This document shows positions 8,527 to 15,822 of a stretch of DNA of 64,000 nucleotides, piece after piece. The stretch's first letter is position 1. Each line of letters opens with the position of its first letter. Below the pieces are notes generated by a model that worked only from the letters and a program-made list of their open reading frames with translations, ran no database searches and was not told the DNA's origin. The translations under genes and the position numbers were made by a program. Source of the DNA: an uncultured Erythrobacter sp. (GTDB lineage Bacteria; Pseudomonadota; Alphaproteobacteria; Sphingomonadales; Sphingomonadaceae); contig CANMTU010000001.1 of the NCBI GenBank assembly GCA_947501005.1, forward strand, positions 434,001-498,000, read 5' to 3'.

Positions 8527-9429
8527 ATGACAAAGAAAAGCCCCTCTGCCTCCCCTGACTTCTCGGTTCGCGAGTTCTTCCAGCGTTTCGCGACCGAACA
8601 GGATTGCCTCGATCACATCATGGCGGTGCGCTTTGGTGGCACTCGCTTCGAATGCCAGACGTGCGGCAAGGACAGCACTCACCACAAGCTGGCCGAACGT
8701 CGCACCTACGTTTGCGCGGCTTGCGGCCACCACGTGAACCCGACCGCTGGCACCGTCCTTGAGAAAACTCGGACGCCGTTGGTTAGCTGGTTCTACGCCA
8801 TGTATCTCTTCTGCACGACGCGCCACGGCGTGAGCGGCAAGGAACTGCAACGCCAGCTTGGCGTGACCTACAAGACCGCATACCGCATCGGTCAGCAAAT
8901 CCGTGACCTTATGAGCAAGGCGCAGGGCTTCGACGCGCTTCTGTCTGGCCATATCGAACTGGACGAAGCTTATGTTGGCGGTCGCCGGTCGGGCAAGCGT
9001 GGTCGCGGTGCCGCTGGCAAGACGATTGTTATGGGCCTTGCCGAGCGCAATGGTCGCATGAAGGCGGTTGTTATTCCCAACGTCAAGAAAGACACGCTTC
9101 GCAGTGTCGTGCTGGCTAACGTCGAACCCGGCGCAACCGTCTCGACGGACGAACTTTACAGCTACGGCTTACTCACTGGCGATGGCTACTCGCATGGTGC
9201 CGTGAAGCACGGTCGCAAAGAGTATGCGTTCTACGATTATCAGCGGGACGAAACCTTCCACGTCAACACCGTCGAAGGCTTCTGGAAGCTGTTCAAGGCT
9301 TCGGTTCGGTCAACTCACGTCCAGATCAGCGGCAAGCACATGCAGCGTTATCTGGACGAGTTCACTTTCCGCGCTTCGAACCGTCACCGCGTGAACGGGA
9401 TGTTTGACCTTCTGGTTGGGGCGCTGTGA
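8527..9429 (+). CDS. IS1595 family transposase
   Basis: A 300-aa DDE-type transposase. An N-terminal zinc ribbon is formed by C43/C46 and C63/C66. The catalytic core includes D146 in IELDEAYVGG, D208 in STDELYSYG, and NTVEGFWKLFK from residue 247, the IS1595 DDNK/E-type third motif. The length is normal for the family and the frame is intact. The start lies 22 bp inside the left inverted repeat. Its 3' end overlaps the tail of the 66-aa passenger gene on the other strand by 68 bp. It should catalyse excision and insertion of the 8479-10814 element. Confidence 0.95.
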   Translation: MTKKSPSASPDFSVREFFQRFATEQDCLDHIMAVRFGGTRFECQTCGKDSTHHKLAERRTYVCAACGHHVNPTAGTVLEKTRTPLVSWFYAMYLFCTTRHGVSGKELQRQLGVTYKTAYRIGQQIRDLMSKAQGFDALLSGHIELDEAYVGGRRSGKRGRGAAGKTIVMGLAERNGRMKAVVIPNVKKDTLRSVVLANVEPGATVSTDELYSYGLLTGDGYSHGAVKHGRKEYAFYDYQRDETFHVNTVEGFWKLFKASVRSTHVQISGKHMQRYLDEFTFRASNRHRVNGMFDLLVGAL

Positions 9430-9562
9430 GCGTCCCAACTAAAGCTTCGAATTGAGAGCGATCGGCGGGTCCGACGCCTTCGGCTTCTGCCTGTGCAGCG
9501 AAGTCGTCTAGGCGACCGCTCGCCAGCGCCTCTGAAAGGGTTAAGCGAGCGGTCGTACTCAT
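9362..9562 (-). CDS. 66-aa protein coupled to VapD (possible antitoxin)
   Basis: A small reading frame starts at an ATG that overlaps the VapD stop (TAATG). It encodes 66 aa with RLTLSEALASGRLDDF near the N-terminus, EAEGVGPADRSQFEAL in the middle, and a basic Ser/Arg/Gly tail. I recall similar small proteins beside other genes in alphaproteobacteria but cannot confirm this without a search. Coupling to vapD suggests an antitoxin or accessory subunit. In Haemophilus the antitoxin VapX is encoded upstream of vapD, so the order differs here. The last 68 bp overlap the transposase gene in antisense. Confidence 0.6.
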   Translation of the reverse strand: MSTTARLTLSEALASGRLDDFAAQAEAEGVGPADRSQFEALVGTLTAPQPEGQTSRSRGDGSKRGK

Positions 9563-9924
9563 TAAGCTGCGTCCTGCTGGTCGAGACGCAAGCGGTTCGG
9601 CACAATCGCCAACAAGTCGTCTTGCTCTGAAATGCGAAGCATGCGCATATCGCGCACTACTTCCCAGAACCACGTGTACTTGTCGTACAGATCCAGCACC
9701 GCACGAGCGCACGTCATTGCGGACGTGTTCTCGTCACCATAAAACACACTGCCTTGTTGGCGACAAAAGCCGTGGCTTTCGAGCACTCGAGCGATCTTCG
9801 CCCAAGCGCCATGCCTCTCAGCAGCTTCGGTATTCAGGTCGTAAGCTATTGCATACACGCGACCTGTTCCTTTTATAGGACGATGCCCCATACCTCTCCT
9901 CGGGGACATCATTTCTACAGACAT
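9562..9924 (-). CDS. vapD: VapD family endoribonuclease (Cas2-like fold)
   Basis: A 120-aa protein. After about 21 leader residues it reads VYAIAYDLNTEA, with the acidic residue D29 of the VapD/Cas2 ferredoxin-like fold. HGFCRQQGSVFYGDE and VRDMRMLRISEQDDL then follow the order seen in Haemophilus and Helicobacter VapD. VapD proteins are small dimeric RNases that act as toxins or persistence factors. The first 20 residues are not typical, so the true start may be the later Met before GHRPIKG. The gene lies within the IS1595-type element and is followed with a 1-bp stop/start overlap by the 66-aa gene, the likely partner. Confidence 0.88.
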   Translation of the reverse strand: MSVEMMSPRRGMGHRPIKGTGRVYAIAYDLNTEAAERHGAWAKIARVLESHGFCRQQGSVFYGDENTSAMTCARAVLDLYDKYTWFWEVVRDMRMLRISEQDDLLAIVPNRLRLDQQDAA

Positions 9925-9989
9925 AGACCATCCTCTCGAAAAGCTAGAAACTCACTTTCCGACTAGACGAATCCGGTGGATTTTGCTAG

Positions 9990-10021
9990 CAGGAAAGCAC
10001 CGAGGCCGTTGGCCCCGGTGC
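9990..10021 (-). terminator. Hairpin terminator inside the IS element
   Basis: A long GC-rich stem (GCACCG and GGCC arms, loop centred on 10009) lies at 9997-10021. On the minus strand it is followed by TTTCC. It sits 50 bp past the stop of the winged-helix-like gene and before vapD, so it probably separates the two transcripts. A GCTAGC site flanks it on each side (9985 and 10027). Confidence 0.55.
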
Positions 10022-10073
10022 AAGCCGCTAGCTTAGGCTAACAAGGCGGTTTGCCACATGGGATGCTCTCTTT

Positions 10074-10616
10074 CTAGCTGTAGGTGCTGTGATCTGAGTG
10101 TGGTTTCCAAGGATGGATCGGCGTTGCATCGCTTCTCCATCCGGTGTCAGAGCCGCCAGCATCCTCGCTGGTCGGCTCTTTCTCTTTCGGGCCGTACTCG
10201 TTGACGATTTCGACCGCCTTATCGCGATCCGCCAAAGACCAACCCGATTTTCCATGACCGATTATGTCCGCACTTCGCGCTAGTAGTGCGCCTAGAGCGT
10301 TGACCTTATTCGACCCAGAAATCTCATGCCCATTAGCCTCAATGAACTCTTTGAGTTCACGGGTCTTCATCAGCTTAGTGTTCATCGTAAGAGCCTGCAT
10401 GGCCAACACTACGGATGTACGCGTCTGCTCAGTGAAGTTGGTAATCTCTACCTTTTCGCGGCTGGGGCTATCTGTACCCTTGCGGCCAAGGGTCGATACC
10501 GACCCGCTATCGTTAGGCGCTTCTCCATAGGCAGCGAGGAAGTCGCGCACAGCTTGGAGTTTGCGGACTAGGTCGGCCTCTTCCGCTCGCATTTGCTGGA
10601 CGATCTCAGCGTTCAT
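10074..10616 (-). CDS. Passenger protein with winged-helix-like domain
   Basis: A 180-aa protein with three visible parts. Residues 1-30 form a charged helix suited to a coiled coil. Residues 31-60 are low-complexity. Residues about 64-130 have helices, then TRELKEFIEANGHEI, KVNALGALLARSADI and GKSGWSLADR, which look like a winged-helix/HARE-HTH domain ending in its wing. The tail is acidic and disordered. It may be a DNA-binding regulator of the element. The upstream 100 bp carry phased 10-bp repeats that could be its sites. It is not a known accessory protein of IS1595 as far as I can tell. Confidence 0.55.
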   Translation of the reverse strand: MNAEIVQQMRAEEADLVRKLQAVRDFLAAYGEAPNDSGSVSTLGRKGTDSPSREKVEITNFTEQTRTSVVLAMQALTMNTKLMKTRELKEFIEANGHEISGSNKVNALGALLARSADIIGHGKSGWSLADRDKAVEIVNEYGPKEKEPTSEDAGGSDTGWRSDATPIHPWKPHSDHSTYS

Positions 10617-10720
10617 GAATCACCCCACATGATGTGTCAGTGAGGTGTATAGCGCATCGCCAGCCGCTTGGGAAGTGTGTAGAACGCTTTAACCGCTTTT
10701 CCCATTATCACGTCACAACA

Positions 10721-10785
10721 TTGTGTCAGGTTGTGTCATGGCGTGTCAGTCCGTGGTGGTCCATAGTGGTCCGCTGTCGTCCTTA
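10721..10785. repeat. Two triplets of 10-bp phased repeats inside the right IS end
   Basis: GTGTCA recurs at 10723, 10733 and 10743, exactly 10 bp apart. GTGGTCC or GTCGTCC then recurs at 10756, 10766 and 10776, again 10 bp apart. One more GTGTCA lies at 10634, next to the start of the winged-helix-like gene. One-helical-turn spacing places all sites on one face of the DNA. They may bind the transposase or the winged-helix passenger protein. Confidence 0.7.
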
Positions 10786-10788
10786 TAG

Positions 10789-10814
10789 CTACATGCGTCA
10801 AGGGGATAATCGGG
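10789..10814 (-). repeat. Right terminal inverted repeat of IS1595-type element
   Basis: A perfect 26-bp inverted match to 8479-8504, followed directly by the target duplication. Confidence 0.92.
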
Positions 10815-10822
10815 AAAAATTT
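10815..10822. repeat. Right 8-bp target-site duplication
   Basis: AAAAATTT, identical to 8471-8478. Confidence 0.9.
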
Positions 10823-11140
10823 AGGGAGCTTTATGTTCTATGACAACGTCTTTACTATAGAGGAAATTCTTAGTAAAGAACTTTACTGATGTGCATATAT
10901 GTAGTGGCGTGATTCTTTACTTATCTAAAAAGCTGAACTCGCATTCTTTGTGCCATTCACCAAGGGCAGGCTTCGCACTACACTACCAATCTGTCAAAGG
11001 GGTGACCACTGGAAGTCGGCCGGTTGCTGGCAGGCGGCTTTTCGGTACGCGAATGGTAGAAGCAGGCCCTCATTTACGCGGGCGGAACGACAGTTGCTCC
11101 GGCAAAGTTCGTACCTAGATCGGAGGCGAAGGGAACTACC
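10823..11140. other. Leader region of the TIR gene
   Basis: No gene is seen. It holds a perfect 8-bp inverted repeat and repeated CTTTACT elements, annotated separately. GGAG at about 11121 could serve as the ribosome site for the TIR gene. Confidence 0.5.
10850..10878. repeat. Inverted repeat CTTTACTA / TAGTAAAG
   Basis: Perfect 8-bp arms are separated by 13 bp. CTTTACT occurs again at about 10881 and 10914 in direct orientation. The set lies about 230-290 bp upstream of the TIR gene and may be an operator. Confidence 0.45.
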
Positions 11141-12136
11141 ATGTCGCTATCATCTGATCGTTCGAGCCTGTCGCGTTTGAACAAGGAAATTGCAGCACTT
11201 CGCGCAAAGGAAGCGACGGAAGTAAAAAAGGCTGCAGACGCTGCGCGAAAATCTGGCGCGGCCCTAGCCTCGGCGCGCCGCGCGACATCGACAAGCTCTG
11301 TAAAGAGCTACACTAGCACTGCTCAACGCGAAGATGGCCACGCGCGCGCGGCGCAAGCGAACCAAAGCAGATATGCCGAGCAGGCCGCTGCAAAGATCAA
11401 GAGCGCCACCGATTTGCAGAATAGGATCGCAAAGGAGGAAGAACGCGAACGCAAGAAGGTACAGGACGCCGACGACAAGAGGCGCCGCCACGACGAAAGC
11501 CGGCGTAAATCAGACGAGCAGCGCCAACGGCGTGCCGATCAGGCGTCCGCCGCCGCCGCGAACGCTATGAGAAGCCGCATTGCGGATTTGGAGGCTCAAG
11601 TCGCGGCCCAGCTCGAGGCGACAGCCTCCGCTACTTCCCCCTTCCGGTTGACCTCAGCGAACGGCTCCGGCGAGATTCACGATGTCTTTGTGTCGCACGC
11701 CTGGGAGGACAAGGCGGGCTTCGTTGATGACCTAGTCACCAAAATGAAGGATGCCGGCCTTAAGGTTTGGTACGATACCGACGCTATCGAGTGGGGCGGC
11801 AGCATAAGGCAGAGCATCGATGCTGGCCTTGCCGGCTCCTATTTCGGCATCGCGGTGTTTTCTCCTGATTTCTTTGCAAAGCCTTGGCCAAACTATGAGC
11901 TAGATGGCCTTTTGGAACGGGCGGTCAACGGGGAGGCGCGGCTACTGCCAATTTGGCATCGGCTTTCGAAGGACGACATCTTGGCCTATGCGCCGTCTTT
12001 GGCGAACCGCGCTGCGCTCAACACCGGCATTTCGTCCGCAGACGATATAGTTGTCGAGCTGATCAAGCTAAAAGATCGCTATCGGGCGGCGGCGGACGAC
12101 GCCGAACCGTCGGAGAACGTCCGGGATGAGGAATAA
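11141..12136 (+). CDS. Coiled-coil TIR-domain protein
   Basis: A 331-aa soluble protein. Residues 1 to about 170 are Ala/Lys/Arg/Glu-rich and predicted to form a long coiled coil. Residues about 180-315 form a TIR domain. It begins DVFVSHAWEDKAGF, continues with the BB-loop region YDTDAIEWGGSIRQ and VFSPDFFAKPW, and has the putative catalytic Glu at 253 in NYELDGLL. Bacterial TIR domains hydrolyse or cyclise NAD, and this N-terminal coiled coil/C-terminal TIR layout resembles PdTLP of Paracoccus denitrificans. In an island setting an NAD-depleting anti-phage role is plausible. No sensor gene is adjacent, so the coiled coil may provide oligomerisation and triggering. The neighbour upstream is the IS element. 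Confidence 0.9.
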   Translation: MSLSSDRSSLSRLNKEIAALRAKEATEVKKAADAARKSGAALASARRATSTSSVKSYTSTAQREDGHARAAQANQSRYAEQAAAKIKSATDLQNRIAKEEERERKKVQDADDKRRRHDESRRKSDEQRQRRADQASAAAANAMRSRIADLEAQVAAQLEATASATSPFRLTSANGSGEIHDVFVSHAWEDKAGFVDDLVTKMKDAGLKVWYDTDAIEWGGSIRQSIDAGLAGSYFGIAVFSPDFFAKPWPNYELDGLLERAVNGEARLLPIWHRLSKDDILAYAPSLANRAALNTGISSADDIVVELIKLKDRYRAAADDAEPSENVRDEE

Positions 12137-12157
12137 CGAACCGGCGAAGATTGGGCC

Positions 12158-12178
12158 GTAAGCGGTCAGGCCGCTTAC
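12158..12178 (+). terminator. Possible terminator after the TIR gene
   Basis: GTAAGCGG and CCGCTTAC form a perfect 8-bp stem with a 5-nt loop, 22 bp past the TIR stop. No T-run follows, so it may be a processing or pausing hairpin. Confidence 0.45.
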
Positions 12179-12409
12179 AGTTCCCTAGGTGGGCAAAACT
12201 GACATTTAGCTTACGACTCTTTCGGCAAAGGATAGTGAGTATCTTAATGACCGGAATGAGGTCAAAGCCATGATACGGGTAGAGTGGAAGCCACTTTTTC
12301 GCATGGTAACTTCCACTGTGCTTGCGACTGGCGCTTTCGGTACATGTCGCTTGCCGACCATGTACGGCGCGAGTCCCTGGGACGGGTCAGACGAGTTGTG
12401 GTTCGCTCC

Positions 12410-13438
12410 TCAACCTTTTGCCCGGACGGGAGCTTCGTCTTGGGATGTTTGCGTTACCGTCTCATCTAAAGATCCATGGGCATCTCGGCTATATAAGGCC
12501 ACCTGGTTGCGTCCGGCATGTTTGGCAGCGTACAGGGCTTGGTCGGCTTCTTGGACGAACTTGTCGCGGGTTGTCTTCCTCGCGCTTGCAATGCGGACAC
12601 CGACACTCGCGGTGATTAAAGCAGTATCGCTTCCACCATTGGTTATACGCAGGTCGGAGATCCTTCTGCGGATTGCCTGAGCAATAGCGATACCGTTAAC
12701 ACTCGCGATGCCCCTGAGCGCGGCTATAAATTCTTCGCCTCCATACCGAGCCGAGATCCCGCCATGTCGACCAACCTCATCACCTAGCAATGAGCCAACC
12801 TCCGCAAGGCAACGGTCACCAAGCTGGTGACCATAGTCGTCATTGAACGCCTTGAAATGATCGATATCGAGCATGAGTATCGCAAACGGCTCGCCAGATA
12901 TCTGAGCTGCATCGAATGCTGCTTTAAAATGTTGATCGAAACCGCGCCGGTTGAGAAGGCCTGTAAGAGGGTCTATCTGGCTGAGGCTCTCGAGTTGACG
13001 GTTGCTGCTTAATAAATCGTCCTGAGCTTTTCTGCTCTTTAAGGTAAGAATGAAATTCTCATCGCGGAGACGGTCGCTTCGATGCTTGATCAGGAGAGGG
13101 AGCGAACAACAAAGAAACGTAAAAGAGATTAGATCGACGCTGTATATCCCTGCTTTGGTTAACAAGATCACGGGGATCACTATGGAACCGAACCCCGAGG
13201 CCGCAAGAAGGGCTGTTCCACCTATTCGCAGCGGAGAGAGGATAATGCAGAAGGTCACAAGCATTGCGCCCGCCATTATGTACCGGCTGGCATATGCTCC
13301 ACCTGCCACCAAACCGATACAAGCTGCAACCCCAGCAAAGACAGCGATCGGCGCGATAGCTGCAAAATGCAGGATCACCCGATTGCGTGCTGGAAGCGAA
13401 TTTCCCGAAGCATCAACGGAGTGGTCACCCTGTGCCAC
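12410..13438 (-). CDS. Membrane diguanylate cyclase (GGDEF)
   Basis: A 342-aa inner-membrane protein. Four or five hydrophobic segments lie between residues about 20 and 118, followed by a short helix and a GGDEF domain from about 150. The motif DPLTGLLNRRGF opens the domain, DIDHFKAFND carries the metal-binding Asp, and the signature is GGEEF at 233-237, a catalytically competent variant. The inhibitory I-site that should read RxxD five residues upstream is RHGG, so product inhibition may be lost. It should make c-di-GMP from GTP. The membrane part is an unrecognised sensor. It lies upstream of no obvious operon partner, and the next gene on the same strand encodes an EAL protein. Confidence 0.9.
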   Translation of the reverse strand: MAQGDHSVDASGNSLPARNRVILHFAAIAPIAVFAGVAACIGLVAGGAYASRYIMAGAMLVTFCIILSPLRIGGTALLAASGFGSIVIPVILLTKAGIYSVDLISFTFLCCSLPLLIKHRSDRLRDENFILTLKSRKAQDDLLSSNRQLESLSQIDPLTGLLNRRGFDQHFKAAFDAAQISGEPFAILMLDIDHFKAFNDDYGHQLGDRCLAEVGSLLGDEVGRHGGISARYGGEEFIAALRGIASVNGIAIAQAIRRRISDLRITNGGSDTALITASVGVRIASARKTTRDKFVQEADQALYAAKHAGRNQVALYSRDAHGSLDETVTQTSQDEAPVRAKG

Positions 13439-13719
13439 AGCTCCTGAAGATCAGACGACCACGTGCCGAAAGCTGCGCTTACTTCCAGGCTGACGTCCTG
13501 CGCGAAGGTTGGGGGTATCACCAAAGATTTCAGCGCGGCCATCCGAGCAGGTCTACTGCTTGGATTTTGAGAAACAATTAAACCTGCAGCAGGAAAATAA
13601 TTGAGGGGCTCGACCGACAATCATCGGAGGTAGATGGCGGCAGGATCATCTGCCGATCGACGTTGATGTGGCGTTCAGAGCTACTGTCACTCTATCTTGG
13701 TCTGGTTCGCTACACTGCT

Positions 13720-15498
13720 TCACGCTGCTGCTTTATCGGCAGTTTTCGGATCCCTATCGATCAGCCATTGCATAAATTTTTCAGGGTGCAGCGGTCGGGC
13801 GTAGAAGTAGCCTTGTGCCTCGTCGCATCCAATGTCGCGCATCGCAGACGCTACAGCTTGGGTCTCGATCCCTTCCGCAACGACCCTGTAGCCAAAGGCA
13901 TGGCTTAGATTGATCATCGTGCGAACAAGTGTGAGTTCGCGCTCGCTCGAGATTACGTTCTTCACGAAGGATTGATCGATTTTTACCACATGTGCGGGGA
14001 GTTGATCGAGATAGGCAAGACTGGAATAACCCGTGCCAAAATCGTCAATGGCCAATCGGATACCCGCCGTGTCCAATGTTCGAAGCTGCTCCAGCGCAGC
14101 TGCTTCATCGACCATCATGGTGCTCTCTGTGACCTCGAGTTCCAGCGCGTCGGCCGGCAATCGATATTTCATCAGACGCAGCTGTATCGCTGCCGCAAAG
14201 TCGCTTTCCGCTAGGTTGGCAGCTGAGACGTTGACAGAGACCTGGAGATTGAGACCTGCTCCTCGCCATTCGGCCAGCTGAGCCAGAACCGCTTCCATCA
14301 CCCATGCAGTAGTACCACGAGCCATCGAAGTCTGCTCGATTATCGGGATGAACTCAGCTGGTGAAACGTCACCCAGGGTCGGATGGCGCCAGCGCAGGAG
14401 CGCTTCAGCGCCCCGACAGGCACCTGTAGAAAGCTCGACGCGTGGTTGATACAGCACATGCAGTTGATCATCTGCTTCGAGTGCGGAGCCAAAATCATTG
14501 AGCAACGTGAAACGGCGCCGATGTGCTGCGTCGCTAGAGCTCGAGTACACACCGACGAGATCATCTGACCTGCGTGCATCGTGCGCGGCATTAAGTGCGG
14601 TTCGCAGGACATCACGCGGCGGCGTCTCACCTGCAGTAAACGGGGTGATACCTATTGAGGGGGTGGTCACAAAACGACGCGTCGATTTTGCAGCGAGGCT
14701 AGCAAGAAAGTCGCGCAGTTTGGGCACGTAGGATGCAAGGTCTTCCTCGGCCTCGGCGAGGAACGCAAACTGGGTCGGCGCGACGTGATAAGCGGACCGA
14801 TTCGAAGGCAATGCGGCACGGATCGTTCGCGCAGCATCCTTCACCATGTCGTCGACAAAGCCGGATCCCATGACACGCGAACTGCTGTTGAGTTGCTCCA
14901 TCCGCGCTAGATCAACCAGGACTGCCAGCTGGTTGCGACCGGGATTGTCGCGGCCAAGATCAGCCAGATCTTCGAGGAACTGGATACGGTTGGGCAAACC
15001 GCTGACAGGCTCGATGCGACCAAACGCGTGCTGAAGCTCGATCTGCGCCATGACCATATCAGCCAGATCTCGCAGGGCGCTGGTCTCTGCCTCTGTCACC
15101 TGCCGCGGTTGCATGCCAAGGACGCACAATGCGCCGAGGCCGTAACCTTCCCGGGTGACCAGAGGAGCGCCCGCGTAAAAACGCACGCCTTGAGAAGCGA
15201 GGACACTGTCGCGGTAGTAAGGATCGGCGAGCAAATCGGGTAGGAGCACGATGTCCGCCGTTTCAGCTACTTGCGCACACGGTGCTTTGGATCTGGGAAT
15301 TGAGAGGTGTTCAACACCTATTCTGGATTTGAACCATTGGCGGTCGTGGTCGGTCAACGATATTGCCGAAATTGGCAGGTTGAAGATTTGGCTGGCCATC
15401 CGCGTGATGCGATCAAAGCTCTCGCTTGGTTGGGTATCCAGCAGGTTCAACTGGTGCAGCGCATCCAGGCGCTCGGTTTCGATCGAATCTTCAGCCAT
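13720..15498 (-). CDS. GAF-GGDEF-EAL c-di-GMP phosphodiesterase
   Basis: A 592-aa soluble protein. The GAF domain spans about 20-155 (SAISLTDHDRQWFKSRIG, then FYAGAPLVTREGYGLGALCV). The GGDEF domain spans about 160-335 and is degenerate: the signature is replaced by HVAPTQFAF, so it is probably regulatory. The C-terminal EAL domain spans about 350-585 and keeps EALLRW, NVSA, EVTESTMM, DDFGTGYSSL, KIDQSF and AEGIE, all expected of an active c-di-GMP phosphodiesterase. The GAF domain resembles that of the neighbouring chemoreceptor, which suggests that the two sense related signals. No signal peptide or membrane segment is visible. Confidence 0.92.
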   Translation of the reverse strand: MAEDSIETERLDALHQLNLLDTQPSESFDRITRMASQIFNLPISAISLTDHDRQWFKSRIGVEHLSIPRSKAPCAQVAETADIVLLPDLLADPYYRDSVLASQGVRFYAGAPLVTREGYGLGALCVLGMQPRQVTEAETSALRDLADMVMAQIELQHAFGRIEPVSGLPNRIQFLEDLADLGRDNPGRNQLAVLVDLARMEQLNSSSRVMGSGFVDDMVKDAARTIRAALPSNRSAYHVAPTQFAFLAEAEEDLASYVPKLRDFLASLAAKSTRRFVTTPSIGITPFTAGETPPRDVLRTALNAAHDARRSDDLVGVYSSSSDAAHRRRFTLLNDFGSALEADDQLHVLYQPRVELSTGACRGAEALLRWRHPTLGDVSPAEFIPIIEQTSMARGTTAWVMEAVLAQLAEWRGAGLNLQVSVNVSAANLAESDFAAAIQLRLMKYRLPADALELEVTESTMMVDEAAALEQLRTLDTAGIRLAIDDFGTGYSSLAYLDQLPAHVVKIDQSFVKNVISSERELTLVRTMINLSHAFGYRVVAEGIETQAVASAMRDIGCDEAQGYFYARPLHPEKFMQWLIDRDPKTADKAAA

Positions 15499-15822
15499 CG
15501 TGTGAACTGATTTGATCCGAAGCCGTTAAGATGTTCAAAACAGGGCGGTACTTTTCCACTCGAAGGATTACCTGATCTGATTGTCGCGGTTTAACAACGC
15601 TGATGGCGGCTCGCATCAATCACGTTGGCTTTCGGCCTTTGTAGAAACATTGGGGGTAAATCAGAACGACCCAAACCTTCAGCCGGCTAGCACAACGCCA
15701 CCCTCCGAAAAGAGCTACATGTGATGCTCGGCAAACCGACAAGCGTGGCGCCTAGGAGTGAGTGAACGCTTCAAAATGGCGTGCAATCGATGGGTTGTTG
15801 ATGAAAGGACAAGAGTGTCAGC
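15499..15822. other. Intergenic, no gene seen
   Basis: About 320 bp upstream of the GAF-GGDEF-EAL gene and past the chemoreceptor stop. No feature is recognised. Confidence 0.45.

Larger units (their letters stand above)
8479..10814 (+). mobile_element. IS1595-family insertion element with passenger genes
   Basis: A 2336-bp element bounded by perfect 26-bp inverted repeats (8479-8504 and 10789-10814, outer end CCCGATTATCC) and flanked by the direct repeat AAAAATTT. It holds the transposase gene near the left end on the + strand. Three passenger genes on the - strand follow: a 66-aa protein, a VapD-family protein and a winged-helix-like protein. The IS1595 family is known to include elements with passenger genes. 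Intact ends, an intact transposase and a perfect target duplication point to recent insertion. Confidence 0.92.
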
